Shown here in pieces: positions 10,032-20,295 of a stretch of 64,000 nucleotides of DNA; the stretch's first letter is position 1; the number at the start of each line of letters is the position of its first letter. The notes below the pieces were generated by a model. It was not told the DNA's origin. It did not search any database and saw nothing but the letters and a program-made list of their open reading frames with translations. Source of the stretch: Chryseobacterium indologenes. Its GTDB lineage: Bacteria > Bacteroidota > Bacteroidia > Flavobacteriales > Weeksellaceae. The position numbers and the translations under genes are program-made. The stretch lies in NCBI RefSeq assembly GCF_001295265.1, contig NZ_LJOD01000001.1, forward strand, positions 186,001 through 250,000, read 5' to 3'.

Positions 10032-12770
10032 TTATTCTTTGACAAATTTTTGCTTTAGTACTGTATTATTTTTATAAGTAACCTCAACGAAGTAAATTCC
10101 GGCCGGAAAGTCTGCCACATTAATATGGTTTTTCCCTGAATTTATCTTCAGGCCGGATGCAATGACACTTCCTTTTCCATCAAAAATGGCCACAGAGGCT
10201 TCTGAAAAATCACAATCGATAAAAAGATCTGCTTTTAATGGATTCGGATATATTTTAACCTGCTCTTTTTTCGTCTCAACAAGAATATTCCTGGCGCTTA
10301 ACGATCCAAAGTTTAAAGGAAGAACACTGGCAAAATATGCATTTTCTTCTGAAAGATAAGCTTTGAAAGAGGTAATTACAGGCTCACTTCCGGCAGTTAC
10401 TTTATAAAAGCCTGTTACTCCGTTTTCGGTTTTGAGGATGTAGCCTCCGGCAGGAACTTTGATGCTCTGATAAACTCCGTTCATCTGGCCAACAGTGATT
10501 GCTTTGGGGGTGGAAACATTACCCGAACCGTTGAAAGTAATGTTCCCTGTAGCATTGATGAGTACCGGGGTATTCGCAGGAATGGTTCCGTTTGAAATTG
10601 CGTTACAGCTGATGCTGTTGGGTCCGGCAGACATCAGATAAGCAGTAACTCCTGACGGTATATTAGCCTGAAATGGCAGGATCAGCACATCATAACCATT
10701 GAATGTACGGCTGTAAGAAGCGTTACCGGCTGTAAAATTGAAAGGCACCTGAAAATCCATCCCCTGACCGGAAAGGACAAGATTTGAACATGCAGTTCCT
10801 GAGATCACATTACTGGCCGATGAATTTATATTTGAATTGATGTAATAAATACTGTTAGTATTGGCGCTCATAGGCTGCCAGTTATTAGAAGGGGTAATGC
10901 CGGCAGCATTTCTAAAGTCTACAGAGGTATAATAGCCGTTTTCCAGGGCATCCATCAGATAGCTGTCACTTGCGGAATAGGTTCCCCCGAATTTTGATGC
11001 ATTTTCATTTCCTACATTGAAATAAACATCTCCGAGATTCAGGGTCAGTACAGAACTGTAATTGGAATTCCTCAATCCTAAAATTCCTTTGCATCCGTCT
11101 GTAAGCACCTGTCTTGAAATATCGAATGTCATATCAAAATTTCCTCCCTGGGGAAAATTGATTCTGCCATAATTATAAGATTTCGTTATCCCCTGACTAT
11201 TGATATAGTATAAAGTTGTATTGTCCGAATAGCTTTGTCCCGCTGTAGTATAACTGTTTACATGCAGAATCAGCTTATTGTATCTGTCGTTAAGCTGAAG
11301 ATATCCGTTAGCCTGATTCATATTATTACTGATGAGAGGGCTTGGATTGGAGAACGTTACGGTGGTATTGCTGATATTGAATCCTGTGCCAAATGCTGTA
11401 CTGGTAGCTGTCTGGGTTTCAATTTTATTGTAATGAATATCACCACCTGTCATCAGAGAAGCAGGTCGGTCACCACTTTTATTAAAAACAAAGGTCATGA
11501 TACTGGAAGGACTGATATCAGCAACAGGCCGGAATGTTGGTGAACTGAAAGAAACCGGTGTGCTGACCATATTGGATTGTGCATTGGTAAGGACTTTTGT
11601 ACCTGAAGTAGTGTAAAAAGGGAGATCAACCTTTAAGCTATAGGCATTCTGAGAAGAATTAATGACCATAAGTACAACCTGATTTTCATCCTGGGAAATA
11701 TAGGAGGAGCCTTGTAAAACTCCGCTTTTATCATCCCATATTGCCTCTATTCTCGTTTTTCCTGTTGTATATTTGGCATAATGTGAAAGGATATAGCCTC
11801 TTTTGGTCATGACACCTGCGGGAGTTCCATAAGTTCCGTCCCCCATTAAACCGTAATACCGTTTGGCTGAGTAATGAATCCAGGCATTGATATTTCCCAA
11901 TAACGCATTGTTGACACTACCGGCAAAATTAAATGCATCGGCATTCCAGCTGAAATCACGGGCAGGCTGGGAAGATGAAGAATTCCAGTTGATCAGATAT
12001 TCTGTCTGCCAGAGTTCTTTGTTGTAATTCTGGAATTGCTTGTACACAGACTGGATAAGACCATACTGATGTCCTCCATACACTTCAAAATTGGCCATTG
12101 CCGCAGGATCCAGCATAGCGCTGGCGAAATTATCCGTAAATCCCACGCTTTCCGGAGCAATAACCTTACAGTTGATTAGATGTCCATAATTTTTTACAAA
12201 TGTGGTAATTTGAGCCGGTGTCCAGATGCATCCCTGGTACTGGGCCATCTCATCCGGTTCATTCTGAATGGAGATATAATCAAGATCTACTCCATTGTTC
12301 TGGAGATAGGTCACAAAGCTGTTAAGATAAAGGGCATAATCCTGGTAATTTTCCGGTTTTAAATATCCGATCTGCTGTACTCCGTTAGCATCAGTATACA
12401 CTGCATTGACATGGTTATTGGTTTTCCAGGCTGCAGGCATTGTCCACGGTGAGGCGAAAATGGTAAGCCCCATAGATTTGGCAAGCTGTGCTGTAGCCAG
12501 TACTGAGCTCCAGTTGCTGCTGTTCTCGGGAATATACAATCTCATAATATTATACCCGCCTTCACTGGAAGGCCCCCAAAGGGTCTGAATCTCTGATGTA
12601 GACATATGATTATAGGCAAACTGAGGACTGCAGACAAATCCACCAAATCCTCTTATTTTCTGATAAGTAATATTCTTGTCAATTTTCACCGTAGTAAGCT
12701 GGGCCTGCAGCATACCACTGAACAACAAGCACATATAATAAATACTAAAAAGGCTTAAAAGTTTTTTCAT
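10032..12770 (-). CDS. GH30 xylanase-like enzyme with T9SS sorting domain
   Basis: 912 residues with a signal peptide ending in MLQAQ. Residues about 30-430 form a GH30 (beta/alpha)8 plus beta-sandwich unit: RGFGGFVCSPQFAYN, ASPWTMPAAWK, QNEPDE with likely acid/base Glu171, and WQTEYLIN with likely nucleophile Glu257. GH30 enzymes of this kind include glucuronoxylanases that need the glucuronyl side group, which fits the neighbours. Residues about 435-830 hold beta-rich accessory domains common in surface proteins of this phylum. The last 75 residues (IYPNPLKADLFID to VLKQKFVKE) are a type A T9SS sorting domain, so the enzyme should reach the cell surface or medium. It is the only such protein in the locus. 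Confidence 0.85.
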   Translation of the reverse strand: MKKLLSLFSIYYMCLLFSGMLQAQLTTVKIDKNITYQKIRGFGGFVCSPQFAYNHMSTSEIQTLWGPSSEGGYNIMRLYIPENSSNWSSVLATAQLAKSMGLTIFASPWTMPAAWKTNNHVNAVYTDANGVQQIGYLKPENYQDYALYLNSFVTYLQNNGVDLDYISIQNEPDEMAQYQGCIWTPAQITTFVKNYGHLINCKVIAPESVGFTDNFASAMLDPAAMANFEVYGGHQYGLIQSVYKQFQNYNKELWQTEYLINWNSSSSQPARDFSWNADAFNFAGSVNNALLGNINAWIHYSAKRYYGLMGDGTYGTPAGVMTKRGYILSHYAKYTTGKTRIEAIWDDKSGVLQGSSYISQDENQVVLMVINSSQNAYSLKVDLPFYTTSGTKVLTNAQSNMVSTPVSFSSPTFRPVADISPSSIMTFVFNKSGDRPASLMTGGDIHYNKIETQTATSTAFGTGFNISNTTVTFSNPSPLISNNMNQANGYLQLNDRYNKLILHVNSYTTAGQSYSDNTTLYYINSQGITKSYNYGRINFPQGGNFDMTFDISRQVLTDGCKGILGLRNSNYSSVLTLNLGDVYFNVGNENASKFGGTYSASDSYLMDALENGYYTSVDFRNAAGITPSNNWQPMSANTNSIYYINSNINSSASNVISGTACSNLVLSGQGMDFQVPFNFTAGNASYSRTFNGYDVLILPFQANIPSGVTAYLMSAGPNSISCNAISNGTIPANTPVLINATGNITFNGSGNVSTPKAITVGQMNGVYQSIKVPAGGYILKTENGVTGFYKVTAGSEPVITSFKAYLSEENAYFASVLPLNFGSLSARNILVETKKEQVKIYPNPLKADLFIDCDFSEASVAIFDGKGSVIASGLKINSGKNHINVADFPAGIYFVEVTYKNNTVLKQKFVKE

Positions 12771-12810
12771 AATGTTCCGGTTTTAATTTTTATGATTTTG
12801 GGTGTATGGA

Positions 12811-12850
12811 ATAAGAGCATTAAGTTGTTTACCAATTATCTGCTCTTTAT
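12811..12850 (-). terminator. Hairpin between GH115 and GH30 genes
   Basis: ATAAGAGCA at 12811-12819 pairs with TGCTCTTTAT at 12841-12850 around a 21-nt loop, in the 151-nt gap between the GH115 stop and the GH30 start. AT-rich flanks make it a plausible attenuator or partial terminator inside the locus. Confidence 0.4.
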
Positions 12851-12921
12851 TTTGGAACTGTATTCAAGGATTAAGATTATTGTTTCATGATTAAAGTTGC
12901 CTGCTATTACTATTTGGTCAT

Positions 12922-15444
12922 TCAATGAAGCATTTCACTTTGCGGAGCTCCCAGATAAGAAGGTTTTAAGCCTCCGGTATTAATCAGGAGTTTTTCCAGT
13001 ACAATGCCCGGTTCGAGTACTCTGAAACGTAACGTATGTTTTCCTGCCTGCGGAACCGAATGTTTTGTAACGGATTTAATAATATGTTCAGACTGCCATC
13101 TTCCCAATTCTCCTTTGTAATGGCCATTGAAGTTGACAATTTGAGGAGTTTCGTTGTCAAAAGAAATTTCATAGCGGAGGCCTTTATTGTGGTTAAAATT
13201 TAAAGTAGGGGCTAATAATAATTGAACTTCAAACTCGCCTTTGGATTCGAAGTTTATATCATATTCCAGCCAGATATTTTCATCGCTTTTAGGATACGCA
13301 TTCTGTGGAAAGGTTGTCACTCCGGATTTTGTTTTTCCGAAATCAGGAATCACTTCCCAATGGATCCGGTCAGATTTGCTCATTCTTGCAAAATTTTCTG
13401 CCTCAATGGAAACATACCCATTTTTTTCTTGAAATATCTTTTCTTTGGGAACCTCAGCATCAGAAATGTAAGTAACTTCAGGCATTATATTTTCTTTTCC
13501 GTCTGCCCAGCTTTTGTATCCAATCCTCATCTGATCCATCATATGCTTCCATTTTCCACCGGCAATCACATTATTGTATTGATTATCCAGATAAGTGTTT
13601 CTTTCAAAACATGCCTTCACTTTATCTGCGTAGAAATTGGCTCCCGGATCTTTTTTCGCTGCCAGTTCCCTGTTTTTTGCCACCGCATAATACATTTCGT
13701 ACAAATTACTGCATGCATCAATCGGATACAGAACCAACTGATAATAGGCATCCTGATATTCTGCCGGAATCTGCTCTTTTAACCGTAAAGCTTCTACGGC
13801 CAATGCTCTGTAATCATTTAAAACCGTTTCAAATTCATGGTAATTTTCAAGGCTGTACGTTTTACTATCAAGTGTTTCAGGGGTTACTCTTCTGTTGTAT
13901 TTGGCATACAGATTAATCATCCTCGCAATTTCCGTAGTGTGTTTTGCACCAAACTGCTGAGCAGCCCATTTCTCAGTATATTCCAAAAGGTTTTTAGCAT
14001 TAAACTGCTTCGGATTCCAGGCCATTTCCAGGAAAAAACTGATGGGAAACTCCATAGGTTTTAAATCTCCTACATTCACGACCCAAAGCTTATCTACTTT
14101 ATGTTCATAGGAAAGATTCATCTGTTCCCATACTCTCTGGATGGGACTTATGTTAATCCATTTGGAGTTTCTCGGGCCACCTACATAATCAAAATGGTAA
14201 TAGATTCCATAGCCTCCTTTATGCAAAGGTTTTGAGAGGTCCGGAAGCTTTCTTACATTTCCCCAGTTATCATCACAGAACAGCAGGATCACATCATCCG
14301 GAACCCTCATTCCTTTATCATAATAGTCCTGAACTTCTTTATACAATGCCCAGACCTGAGGAGTTTTCTCTGCTTTTTTACCTGTAACATCAGCCATGAT
14401 TTTACGCTGATCTTTTACAATTTTTTCCAGCAGGGAAATATTGGTTCCCTCTCCCATCGCTTCGTCACCATCACCACGCATTCCCACTGTTATGAGTTTT
14501 TCCCAGTTTTTGCTTCTCTCGAGTCCGGATTTCCAGAATTTTTGTAAAACCTCCGCATTTTTAGCATAATCCCAGACATTCGGAAGGTTATTTTTTTTGA
14601 TATACCTGTGCCAGTCGGTTTGTGCCAAAGCCATAGGCTCATGGTGGGAAGTTCCCATCACAATACCCATTTCATTTGCTAAAGGCCCGCTCAGAGCATC
14701 ATCGTCATAGAATGCTTTCCCCCACATTGCCGGCCAGATATAGTTTCCTTTAAGGCGCAGGATCAGTTCAAAAACTTTTTCGTAAAATTTAGAATTAATT
14801 CCGCCAAAAGTTGCTCTTGCCCAGCCTCCCAACGAAGGTTCTTCATCGTTAAGGAAAATACCGCGATACTCTACAGCGGGCTCGCCTTCTGTGTAAATTC
14901 CTTTTTTAAAGTATACATTATCTTTTTTCTCAACCGGAACGTCAGCCCAGTAATACCATGGTGAAACACCTATCTGCTGAGACATTTCATAAATTCCGTA
15001 AATCGTTCCCCTTTTATCGCTTCCTGCAATCACAATGGCTTCAGAAACGCCCGGAAAAGGATTGCTGACATTCTGAATGATATATTTTTCTTTTTTCCCT
15101 GCTAATGCTTTTCCATCCAGCTTTTTTTGCCGAATTAAATCATCAAGGGTTTTGCTTTTACCTGCTTCACCAATAATGATGATCATTCCGTTCAAGCCAG
15201 AGTTTTGAGAAATAAGATGAGGCTGAACACCGGTTACTTTTTGAAAATCGAATTGAAGATTCGCAACAGCGCGCAGAATTCCTTTGTCCGAATCACTGTC
15301 TGAAAACAGCATCAAACCTGAATTGTGCTCTTTCAATACCACCGAATTTTCTATCTTAGCAAAAGAAATAAAAGGTTCGGCTGCTTTTACAAAAAATATA
15401 AACAACAACGTAAGAAACAACGAAATGTTTTTTGTAAAATTCAT
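12922..15444 (-). CDS. GH115 alpha-glucuronidase, exported
   Basis: 840 residues with a signal peptide. The sequence is colinear with GH115 xylan alpha-1,2-glucuronidases, which remove (4-O-methyl)glucuronic acid from internal xylose units. The most telling segments are YGIYEMSQQIGVSPWYYWADVPV, GIFLNDEEPSLGGWARATFGG, MGTSHHEPMALAQTDW, RGDGDEAMGEG and YGIYYHFDYVGGPRNSKWIN. The C-terminal 170 residues form a beta-sandwich (AENFARMSKSDRIHWEVIPDFG) typical of the family. Glucuronate released here would feed the uronate genes about 13 kb upstream. Together with GH30 it makes glucuronoxylan the best substrate guess. Gap to the preceding esterase gene is 17 nt. Confidence 0.92.
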   Translation of the reverse strand: MNFTKNISLFLTLLFIFFVKAAEPFISFAKIENSVVLKEHNSGLMLFSDSDSDKGILRAVANLQFDFQKVTGVQPHLISQNSGLNGMIIIIGEAGKSKTLDDLIRQKKLDGKALAGKKEKYIIQNVSNPFPGVSEAIVIAGSDKRGTIYGIYEMSQQIGVSPWYYWADVPVEKKDNVYFKKGIYTEGEPAVEYRGIFLNDEEPSLGGWARATFGGINSKFYEKVFELILRLKGNYIWPAMWGKAFYDDDALSGPLANEMGIVMGTSHHEPMALAQTDWHRYIKKNNLPNVWDYAKNAEVLQKFWKSGLERSKNWEKLITVGMRGDGDEAMGEGTNISLLEKIVKDQRKIMADVTGKKAEKTPQVWALYKEVQDYYDKGMRVPDDVILLFCDDNWGNVRKLPDLSKPLHKGGYGIYYHFDYVGGPRNSKWINISPIQRVWEQMNLSYEHKVDKLWVVNVGDLKPMEFPISFFLEMAWNPKQFNAKNLLEYTEKWAAQQFGAKHTTEIARMINLYAKYNRRVTPETLDSKTYSLENYHEFETVLNDYRALAVEALRLKEQIPAEYQDAYYQLVLYPIDACSNLYEMYYAVAKNRELAAKKDPGANFYADKVKACFERNTYLDNQYNNVIAGGKWKHMMDQMRIGYKSWADGKENIMPEVTYISDAEVPKEKIFQEKNGYVSIEAENFARMSKSDRIHWEVIPDFGKTKSGVTTFPQNAYPKSDENIWLEYDINFESKGEFEVQLLLAPTLNFNHNKGLRYEISFDNETPQIVNFNGHYKGELGRWQSEHIIKSVTKHSVPQAGKHTLRFRVLEPGIVLEKLLINTGGLKPSYLGAPQSEMLH

Positions 15445-15461
15445 ACTATATCTTTTTGATT

Positions 15462-16682
15462 TTAATTTTTAAATAAGTTCAGATCCACAAATTCTCCCAT
15501 TCTTCTGTAGCCGGCTTCATTAGGGTGAAGAAAATCATGATCGTGCCTATCGTTTAAGATGACTTCCGGATTTTCACTTTGCATTTGTTTTGCAAAATCG
15601 ATGACGGCATCAAACTTTCCGCTGTTCCTGATCCAGTCGTTTACTTTTTTCCAGGCCTCGATACGGAAAGGTTTGTCATAAAATGACTTTCCGAAAGGAA
15701 GAATCGTTGCTCCGTAGACTTTGATTCCGTTAACATGTGCCTTATCAATCATCACCTGATATGCGGCAATCAGTTCTTCTGTTCTTTTGGAAGCGTCATC
15801 AGGATCTCTTGTTCCTCCCAGATCATTCACTCCTTCCAGAATGATCAGCCATTTTACGCCCTGCTGATTGAGGATGTTATAATCGAAACGGTCTAATGCC
15901 GTAGGGCCTAAACCACCGCGCACCACACAATTACCTCCAATCCCGAAATTAAGGACACTTACATTCCCGGTAGAAGGATTAGCCAATAACCGCTGCGAAA
16001 AAATATCCGGCCAGCGATTCTGCCTGTTGGTTCCCGATCCTCTTCCGTCGGTAATGGAATTCCCCATAATAGCCACCGCATACGAAGGTTCACCGGTCTT
16101 TACATCGATGTTAAAAAGCGAATACCAATGATCTGTTTTTACAGGATTTTTAAATACTGCAGCATTGGCCTGCTCACCTTTAACAATAAAAGAGGTTGTT
16201 CTTGAACCCGGATGCCCGGTGACAGATTGGGTTACTTTTGCGTAGGAAATTGTAATGGCCAGCAACGAATTAGGCTTCAGGTTAAAGTTCACTTCATCGG
16301 AATAAATATCAGATCCGGGAGCAATTTTAAAATTATTTTTCTTCTCAAACGTTAATGATCTGATGGTAGCTGCATCCACATTCCTGCTATCGGACGGCAC
16401 TGCAATAGAAACGGCTTTTACTGCAAGGCTGTCTGCAGAGTACCTGTTGGAAAAACGTAACCGCAATTTTTTCCCACCCACAGATACACGCACAATCTGA
16501 CGTATGGTGTTCCCCGAAAGTCCCGGTTCCGGTGGAAGGTTTTTAGGTTCCACCAATTGGGGAGCCGTTGCCCAGGTAGTGAGCCATTGGTCTTTGGAAG
16601 ACTGCTTTTCCAGACTCTGTGAGGAAGAGCAGGAAACCAAAAATCCCGAAATGATAAAGATGTATAGGTTTATGAAGCGCAT
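15462..16682 (-). CDS. SGNH/GDSL esterase lipoprotein
   Basis: An SGNH hydrolase, probably removing acetyl or related esters from xylan. An in-frame TTG at 16727 would give a longer form, but the ATG at 16682 (MRFINLYIF) places a proper lipoprotein signal with lipobox LVSC (Cys18) at the N-terminus, so I prefer it. An N-terminal beta domain (about residues 30-165) precedes the catalytic domain. Block I is MGNSITDGRG (Ser), block II the glycine in NFGIGGNCVV, block III ILEGVNDLGG (Asn), and the Asp/His pair sits in HDFLHPNEAGY. It belongs to the long two-domain SGNH type common in plant-polysaccharide loci. Substrate is inferred. Confidence 0.85.
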   Translation of the reverse strand: MRFINLYIFIISGFLVSCSSSQSLEKQSSKDQWLTTWATAPQLVEPKNLPPEPGLSGNTIRQIVRVSVGGKKLRLRFSNRYSADSLAVKAVSIAVPSDSRNVDAATIRSLTFEKKNNFKIAPGSDIYSDEVNFNLKPNSLLAITISYAKVTQSVTGHPGSRTTSFIVKGEQANAAVFKNPVKTDHWYSLFNIDVKTGEPSYAVAIMGNSITDGRGSGTNRQNRWPDIFSQRLLANPSTGNVSVLNFGIGGNCVVRGGLGPTALDRFDYNILNQQGVKWLIILEGVNDLGGTRDPDDASKRTEELIAAYQVMIDKAHVNGIKVYGATILPFGKSFYDKPFRIEAWKKVNDWIRNSGKFDAVIDFAKQMQSENPEVILNDRHDHDFLHPNEAGYRRMGEFVDLNLFKN

Positions 16683-16730
16683 TTTTTCTGTTTTTCTTTT
16701 TCTCAAACTCTCTGAATACCCGATCAATCC

Positions 16731-18668
16731 TTAGTTTTTCAATACAAATCCTCCGTTCGGCTGAATTTCAATCGTAAAATCACCTTTTGCATTCACTTTT
16801 ACTTCTTTCTCTGATGTGTTTCCTTTTGCATCATCATTGATAAGTTTTACGGTTTTTCCGGCGAACATCGGGAGCTTTATTTTCACCTTTTTAGATTGTT
16901 TTTCAGCATTCACACCAGCGGCATACCAGTGATCATCCTGTTTTCTCGCAATCACTGTATATTTACCGGGATAGCCGTCTATGAAGATGGTTTCATCCCA
17001 AAGTGTCGGAACTTCTTTCATAAAATCCAGCTGAAACTTCGGAGCATCGGTAAGATTGTTCGGCATTATAGCAAACATCTGAACAGGATTTTGAAACAGG
17101 ACTGCTGTAGCCAGCTGAAATCCGTCCGTGGTATGCCTTTTATTTTTGTCTCTGTTGGATTCTGTTAAATATGTATTGAGGAAAGTGCCTCCGAATTCCA
17201 TACTTCCCACTGTATTTCTGATGAAAGGATGAAGTGTGGCAAAAAAAGCTTCCTGTTTCCGTACATCTTCTGAGAAATAGAGCATTTCTGAGGCAAGAAC
17301 GGCCTCGCTTCCTGCATAATTCGGGTACATTATTTCCCAGCCTCTCGGTAAAGTAGCTCCATGGAAAATAATGGTTAGTCCAAAATCATTGGCATCCGAA
17401 AGAATTTCTTCGTAAAGACGCATGGTTTCCTGTTTGTCTCCTCCGAAGAAATCCACTTTCAGTCCTTTTACACCTGCTTCTTTCAGCCATTTCATTTCTT
17501 TTTTCCGTTCAACGGATGAATTCATTTTGTTTCTAGGTCCCATCGGTGCGTCATTGGCTGCTCCGTTGGAATTATACCAAAGTAATACCCCGACATTTTT
17601 AGATTTTGCATATTGAATAAGCTCTTTCATGCGGTCTTTACCTATATTTTTATCCCAAAGCGCATCGATAAGAATAAACTGATATTTCAGTGCAGCAGCA
17701 AGGTCTATGAATTTCACCTGATCATCATAATTCATACTGTTATCCTGCCAAAGAATCCAGCTCCAGGTAGATTTTCCGAACTGATAATTTTGTGAAGGCT
17801 CATACATCGGATCTACCACATCAAAAGGAATCGTGGTCTCCACAATAGGTTTTAAAGAATTCCCCACTGTAATTGTTCTCCACGGTGTTTTTCCAGGAAG
17901 AGAAACAGCTGCTCCGGTACTTCCGAAGCCGTTATTTTCAGCAATATTCGGATACGCTACTTTGTAAAGATTTTTTTCTGCTGTGGTTTCAAGGTGTGAA
18001 GCACAATACGTACTGTTCACTCCTGTCTCGGAAAGCAATACCCACCCCTCATTTCCGATATGGAAAAGACCAGGGAAAACGTATCCATAATCGGATGGTA
18101 TTCCCAGCTCAGCATCTGCTTTATAACCACTTTCATAACTTGGTGCTGTGCGGGCAAATCCCGTCATCGGCTTCATCATAGGTGAAAGAAAAGTAGTCGT
18201 CTGTGACGGGAACCTGTACCCTGTGGTTTCTGACTGTACCACAACGCTCAGCCGTTCTTTCATTGGTGGAATATTGTAGCGGAAAACAATATTATTGTTA
18301 CTCACCTGAAATTCGATGCTGATCTGATGCTGGTCTGCATTGATGAAATGGACGGCTAATGTATTGGCGTTATACTCAATATTGGATTTTTTGATTTTTC
18401 TGTTCGTATATTTCTTAGAAACGATATCCTTTTTGCTGTCCACAAATTTCAGATCCTTTGAAAAATCGGGCTCGTTGGTTACCAGGCCCAGCGGGGATTT
18501 TTCAAGCATTGTTTTTCCCTGAAGGATAACATTATACGATGCTTTTCCCTCTTCTGAAAAAACTTGAAGCTTCAGGTGTCCGTCCGGACTTGAAATCTCT
18601 GCTACCTGTGCAAAGCTTTTGCTGATCAGGAACAGGCTGAATACGATATATAAAACTTTTTTTCTCAT
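16731..18668 (-). CDS. GH97 alpha-glycosidase, exported
   Basis: 645 residues with signal peptide (SKSFAQ). GH97 layout: an N-terminal super-sandwich ([12 protein letters not shown]...), a TIM barrel ([32 protein letters not shown]) and a C-terminal all-beta domain. The KVDFFGGD motif resembles the retaining branch, where an aspartate is the nucleophile, as in the B. thetaiotaomicron alpha-galactosidase BtGH97b, rather than the inverting SusB-type alpha-glucosidases. Alpha-galactosyl decorations occur on some arabinoxylans, so alpha-galactosidase is my first guess, with alpha-glucosidase the alternative. Its start overlaps the upstream GH43 stop by 4 nt, which suggests translational coupling. 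Confidence 0.85.
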   Translation of the reverse strand: MRKKVLYIVFSLFLISKSFAQVAEISSPDGHLKLQVFSEEGKASYNVILQGKTMLEKSPLGLVTNEPDFSKDLKFVDSKKDIVSKKYTNRKIKKSNIEYNANTLAVHFINADQHQISIEFQVSNNNIVFRYNIPPMKERLSVVVQSETTGYRFPSQTTTFLSPMMKPMTGFARTAPSYESGYKADAELGIPSDYGYVFPGLFHIGNEGWVLLSETGVNSTYCASHLETTAEKNLYKVAYPNIAENNGFGSTGAAVSLPGKTPWRTITVGNSLKPIVETTIPFDVVDPMYEPSQNYQFGKSTWSWILWQDNSMNYDDQVKFIDLAAALKYQFILIDALWDKNIGKDRMKELIQYAKSKNVGVLLWYNSNGAANDAPMGPRNKMNSSVERKKEMKWLKEAGVKGLKVDFFGGDKQETMRLYEEILSDANDFGLTIIFHGATLPRGWEIMYPNYAGSEAVLASEMLYFSEDVRKQEAFFATLHPFIRNTVGSMEFGGTFLNTYLTESNRDKNKRHTTDGFQLATAVLFQNPVQMFAIMPNNLTDAPKFQLDFMKEVPTLWDETIFIDGYPGKYTVIARKQDDHWYAAGVNAEKQSKKVKIKLPMFAGKTVKLINDDAKGNTSEKEVKVNAKGDFTIEIQPNGGFVLKN

Positions 18669-20047
18669 AACTCATTATTTTCAAGAAAGGTCCAGTAATC
18701 AAAGTACATAATATCTGTTGAAGCTTTTCCATTGAATACAAAATACAGGTCATGAATTCCGGTAATGTTTTCAGTAACCTGAACTTTTACTGTTTCCCAA
18801 CGGTCATCTCCACCCGTCATCGGAACCTTTACCGTTGCGGCAACCGGTCCGTTCACAGCATCCAGATGAATGGTCATTGTGACGTCACTGTTATGGGTAG
18901 TTCCTACTCTTGCAGAAAAAGAACTAGCTCCTTTTTTCCGGAAATCTACATTCTTTACACTGGTATACGCCCCATTTTTCTTGGCTTTGATGAAAACACC
19001 AGCCTCTTTATTCTGATAGGATTTTACATTTTCCGACCATGCAATCATTTCAGCCTGATTGAACGAATAAGGATTAACTGCTGCGATAGCTTTTGTAATT
19101 CCGTTAGTCATTTTAAATGGCGAAATAGAACCGTCTTTATTGAATGTAAGCTCTTCCAGACTTACTGATCTTGTAAACCCGCTTCCACCTGGCAATGCAC
19201 CATTGTGATAAAAGAAATAGGTTTTTCCTCGAAAGTCTATTACACCAGGGTGATTGGTGAATGATTTTCCTTCGGTAGGCATGATAATTCCTCCATATTT
19301 CCAGGGTCCCTGTGCTGTTTTACCTGTAGAATATCCTATGAATTCAGGAAGCGGACCACCCGGCCAGAAAAGATAATACAGGCTTTTCCTTTTGTACAGC
19401 CACGGGCCTTCCTCATATTTTGTGGGTCTTTCCGGGTTAGGTTTTCCGTCCCTTTTTCCAAATGACTCTTCGGTCATCGGAACTTCTGTAATATTCCCGG
19501 AATAGGAGATCATATCTTCATTCAGCTTTACGTATTTTAATTTAGGATTTCCCCAATACATATGAGCCTGTCCGTCATCATCCACAAAAACGGTGGGATC
19601 AATATCTCCCCATTCGCTCTGAACGAGAGGTTTTCCCAGCGGATCATGAAAAGGTCCAAGCGGACTATCGCCAACGGCAACCCCTATAGCGCCTTTGTTA
19701 TTTGTTTTAGACCACATCGGAACGTATAAAAAAAACTTTCCGTTTCTTTCTACACATTGTGCGGCCCAGGCATCGCGTTTTGCCCAGTCGAAATCTTTAT
19801 ACGAAAGAATTGTTCCGTGGTCTGTCCAGTTGACCATATCATTGGTGGAATACACTTTCCAGTCGTTCATGGTAAACCAGGTGGAATCGTCTTCATCGTG
19901 TGTGGTATACACGTACAGCCTGTCATTGTACACCATTGGTGCCGGGTCTGCAGTATAACTGGTCTGAATAATAGGATTCTGCGCAGAAATACCAATCCCT
20001 GCCAACAGAAAAAAAAGTATACTATATTTTAAGTTTCGTTGATTCAT
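18665..20047 (-). CDS. GH43 arabinofuranosidase/xylosidase with CBM6
   Basis: 460 residues with a signal peptide (GIGISAQ). The N-terminal five-bladed propeller of GH43 covers about residues 24-310, with the conserved acids in [27 protein letters not shown] and [11 protein letters not shown]. The C-terminal 130 residues ([12 protein letters not shown] to [10 protein letters not shown]) form a CBM6-like xylan-binding module. GH43-CBM6 enzymes of this length often act as arabinoxylan arabinofuranohydrolases, though beta-xylosidase activity is possible. The ATG start shares an ATGA with the stop of a short upstream frame that looks like a gene remnant (20044-20226). Confidence 0.88.
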   Translation of the reverse strand: MNQRNLKYSILFFLLAGIGISAQNPIIQTSYTADPAPMVYNDRLYVYTTHDEDDSTWFTMNDWKVYSTNDMVNWTDHGTILSYKDFDWAKRDAWAAQCVERNGKFFLYVPMWSKTNNKGAIGVAVGDSPLGPFHDPLGKPLVQSEWGDIDPTVFVDDDGQAHMYWGNPKLKYVKLNEDMISYSGNITEVPMTEESFGKRDGKPNPERPTKYEEGPWLYKRKSLYYLFWPGGPLPEFIGYSTGKTAQGPWKYGGIIMPTEGKSFTNHPGVIDFRGKTYFFYHNGALPGGSGFTRSVSLEELTFNKDGSISPFKMTNGITKAIAAVNPYSFNQAEMIAWSENVKSYQNKEAGVFIKAKKNGAYTSVKNVDFRKKGASSFSARVGTTHNSDVTMTIHLDAVNGPVAATVKVPMTGGDDRWETVKVQVTENITGIHDLYFVFNGKASTDIMYFDYWTFLENNEL

Positions 20048-20226
20048 ATTATAATCTTATTATTTGAGTGAAATGAATTTATAAGAAGTGAATTAACTCC
20101 CGCCTTTCCGTGCCCTTCAGTTGCCATGCCTAAGTCAAGCTTCTCCAGCGAGACGACTGACCGGGCTTTGGAAGCAGTAAAGGAAAACAAGGTAATTCCT
20201 GCCATTAAAAATGTATTCTTCAACAT
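20044..20226 (-). pseudogene. Truncated exported-hydrolase remnant (NPCBM-like start)
   Basis: A 60-codon frame with a plausible signal peptide (MLKNTFLMAGITLFSFTASK) followed by VVSLEKLDLGMATEGHGKAG. This pattern resembles the beginning of an NPCBM/NEW2 domain, which often opens exported GH27- or GH97-type enzymes. After about residue 45 the sequence becomes AT-rich leader-like DNA and the frame ends in an ATGA overlap with the GH43 start. My reading is that an internal deletion joined the 5' end of a lost hydrolase gene to the leader of the GH43 gene. A real short exported peptide cannot be excluded. Confidence 0.45.
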
Positions 20227-20295
20227 GATTTTAAACCGATTTATTAAGCTTCATTCATCAAAAGACAAACATAAATTATAGTCAATATTTTAAGT

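Noticed and set aside
13222..13782. 186-codon plus-strand frame
   Set aside because: Antisense to the GH115 gene; no coherent domain.
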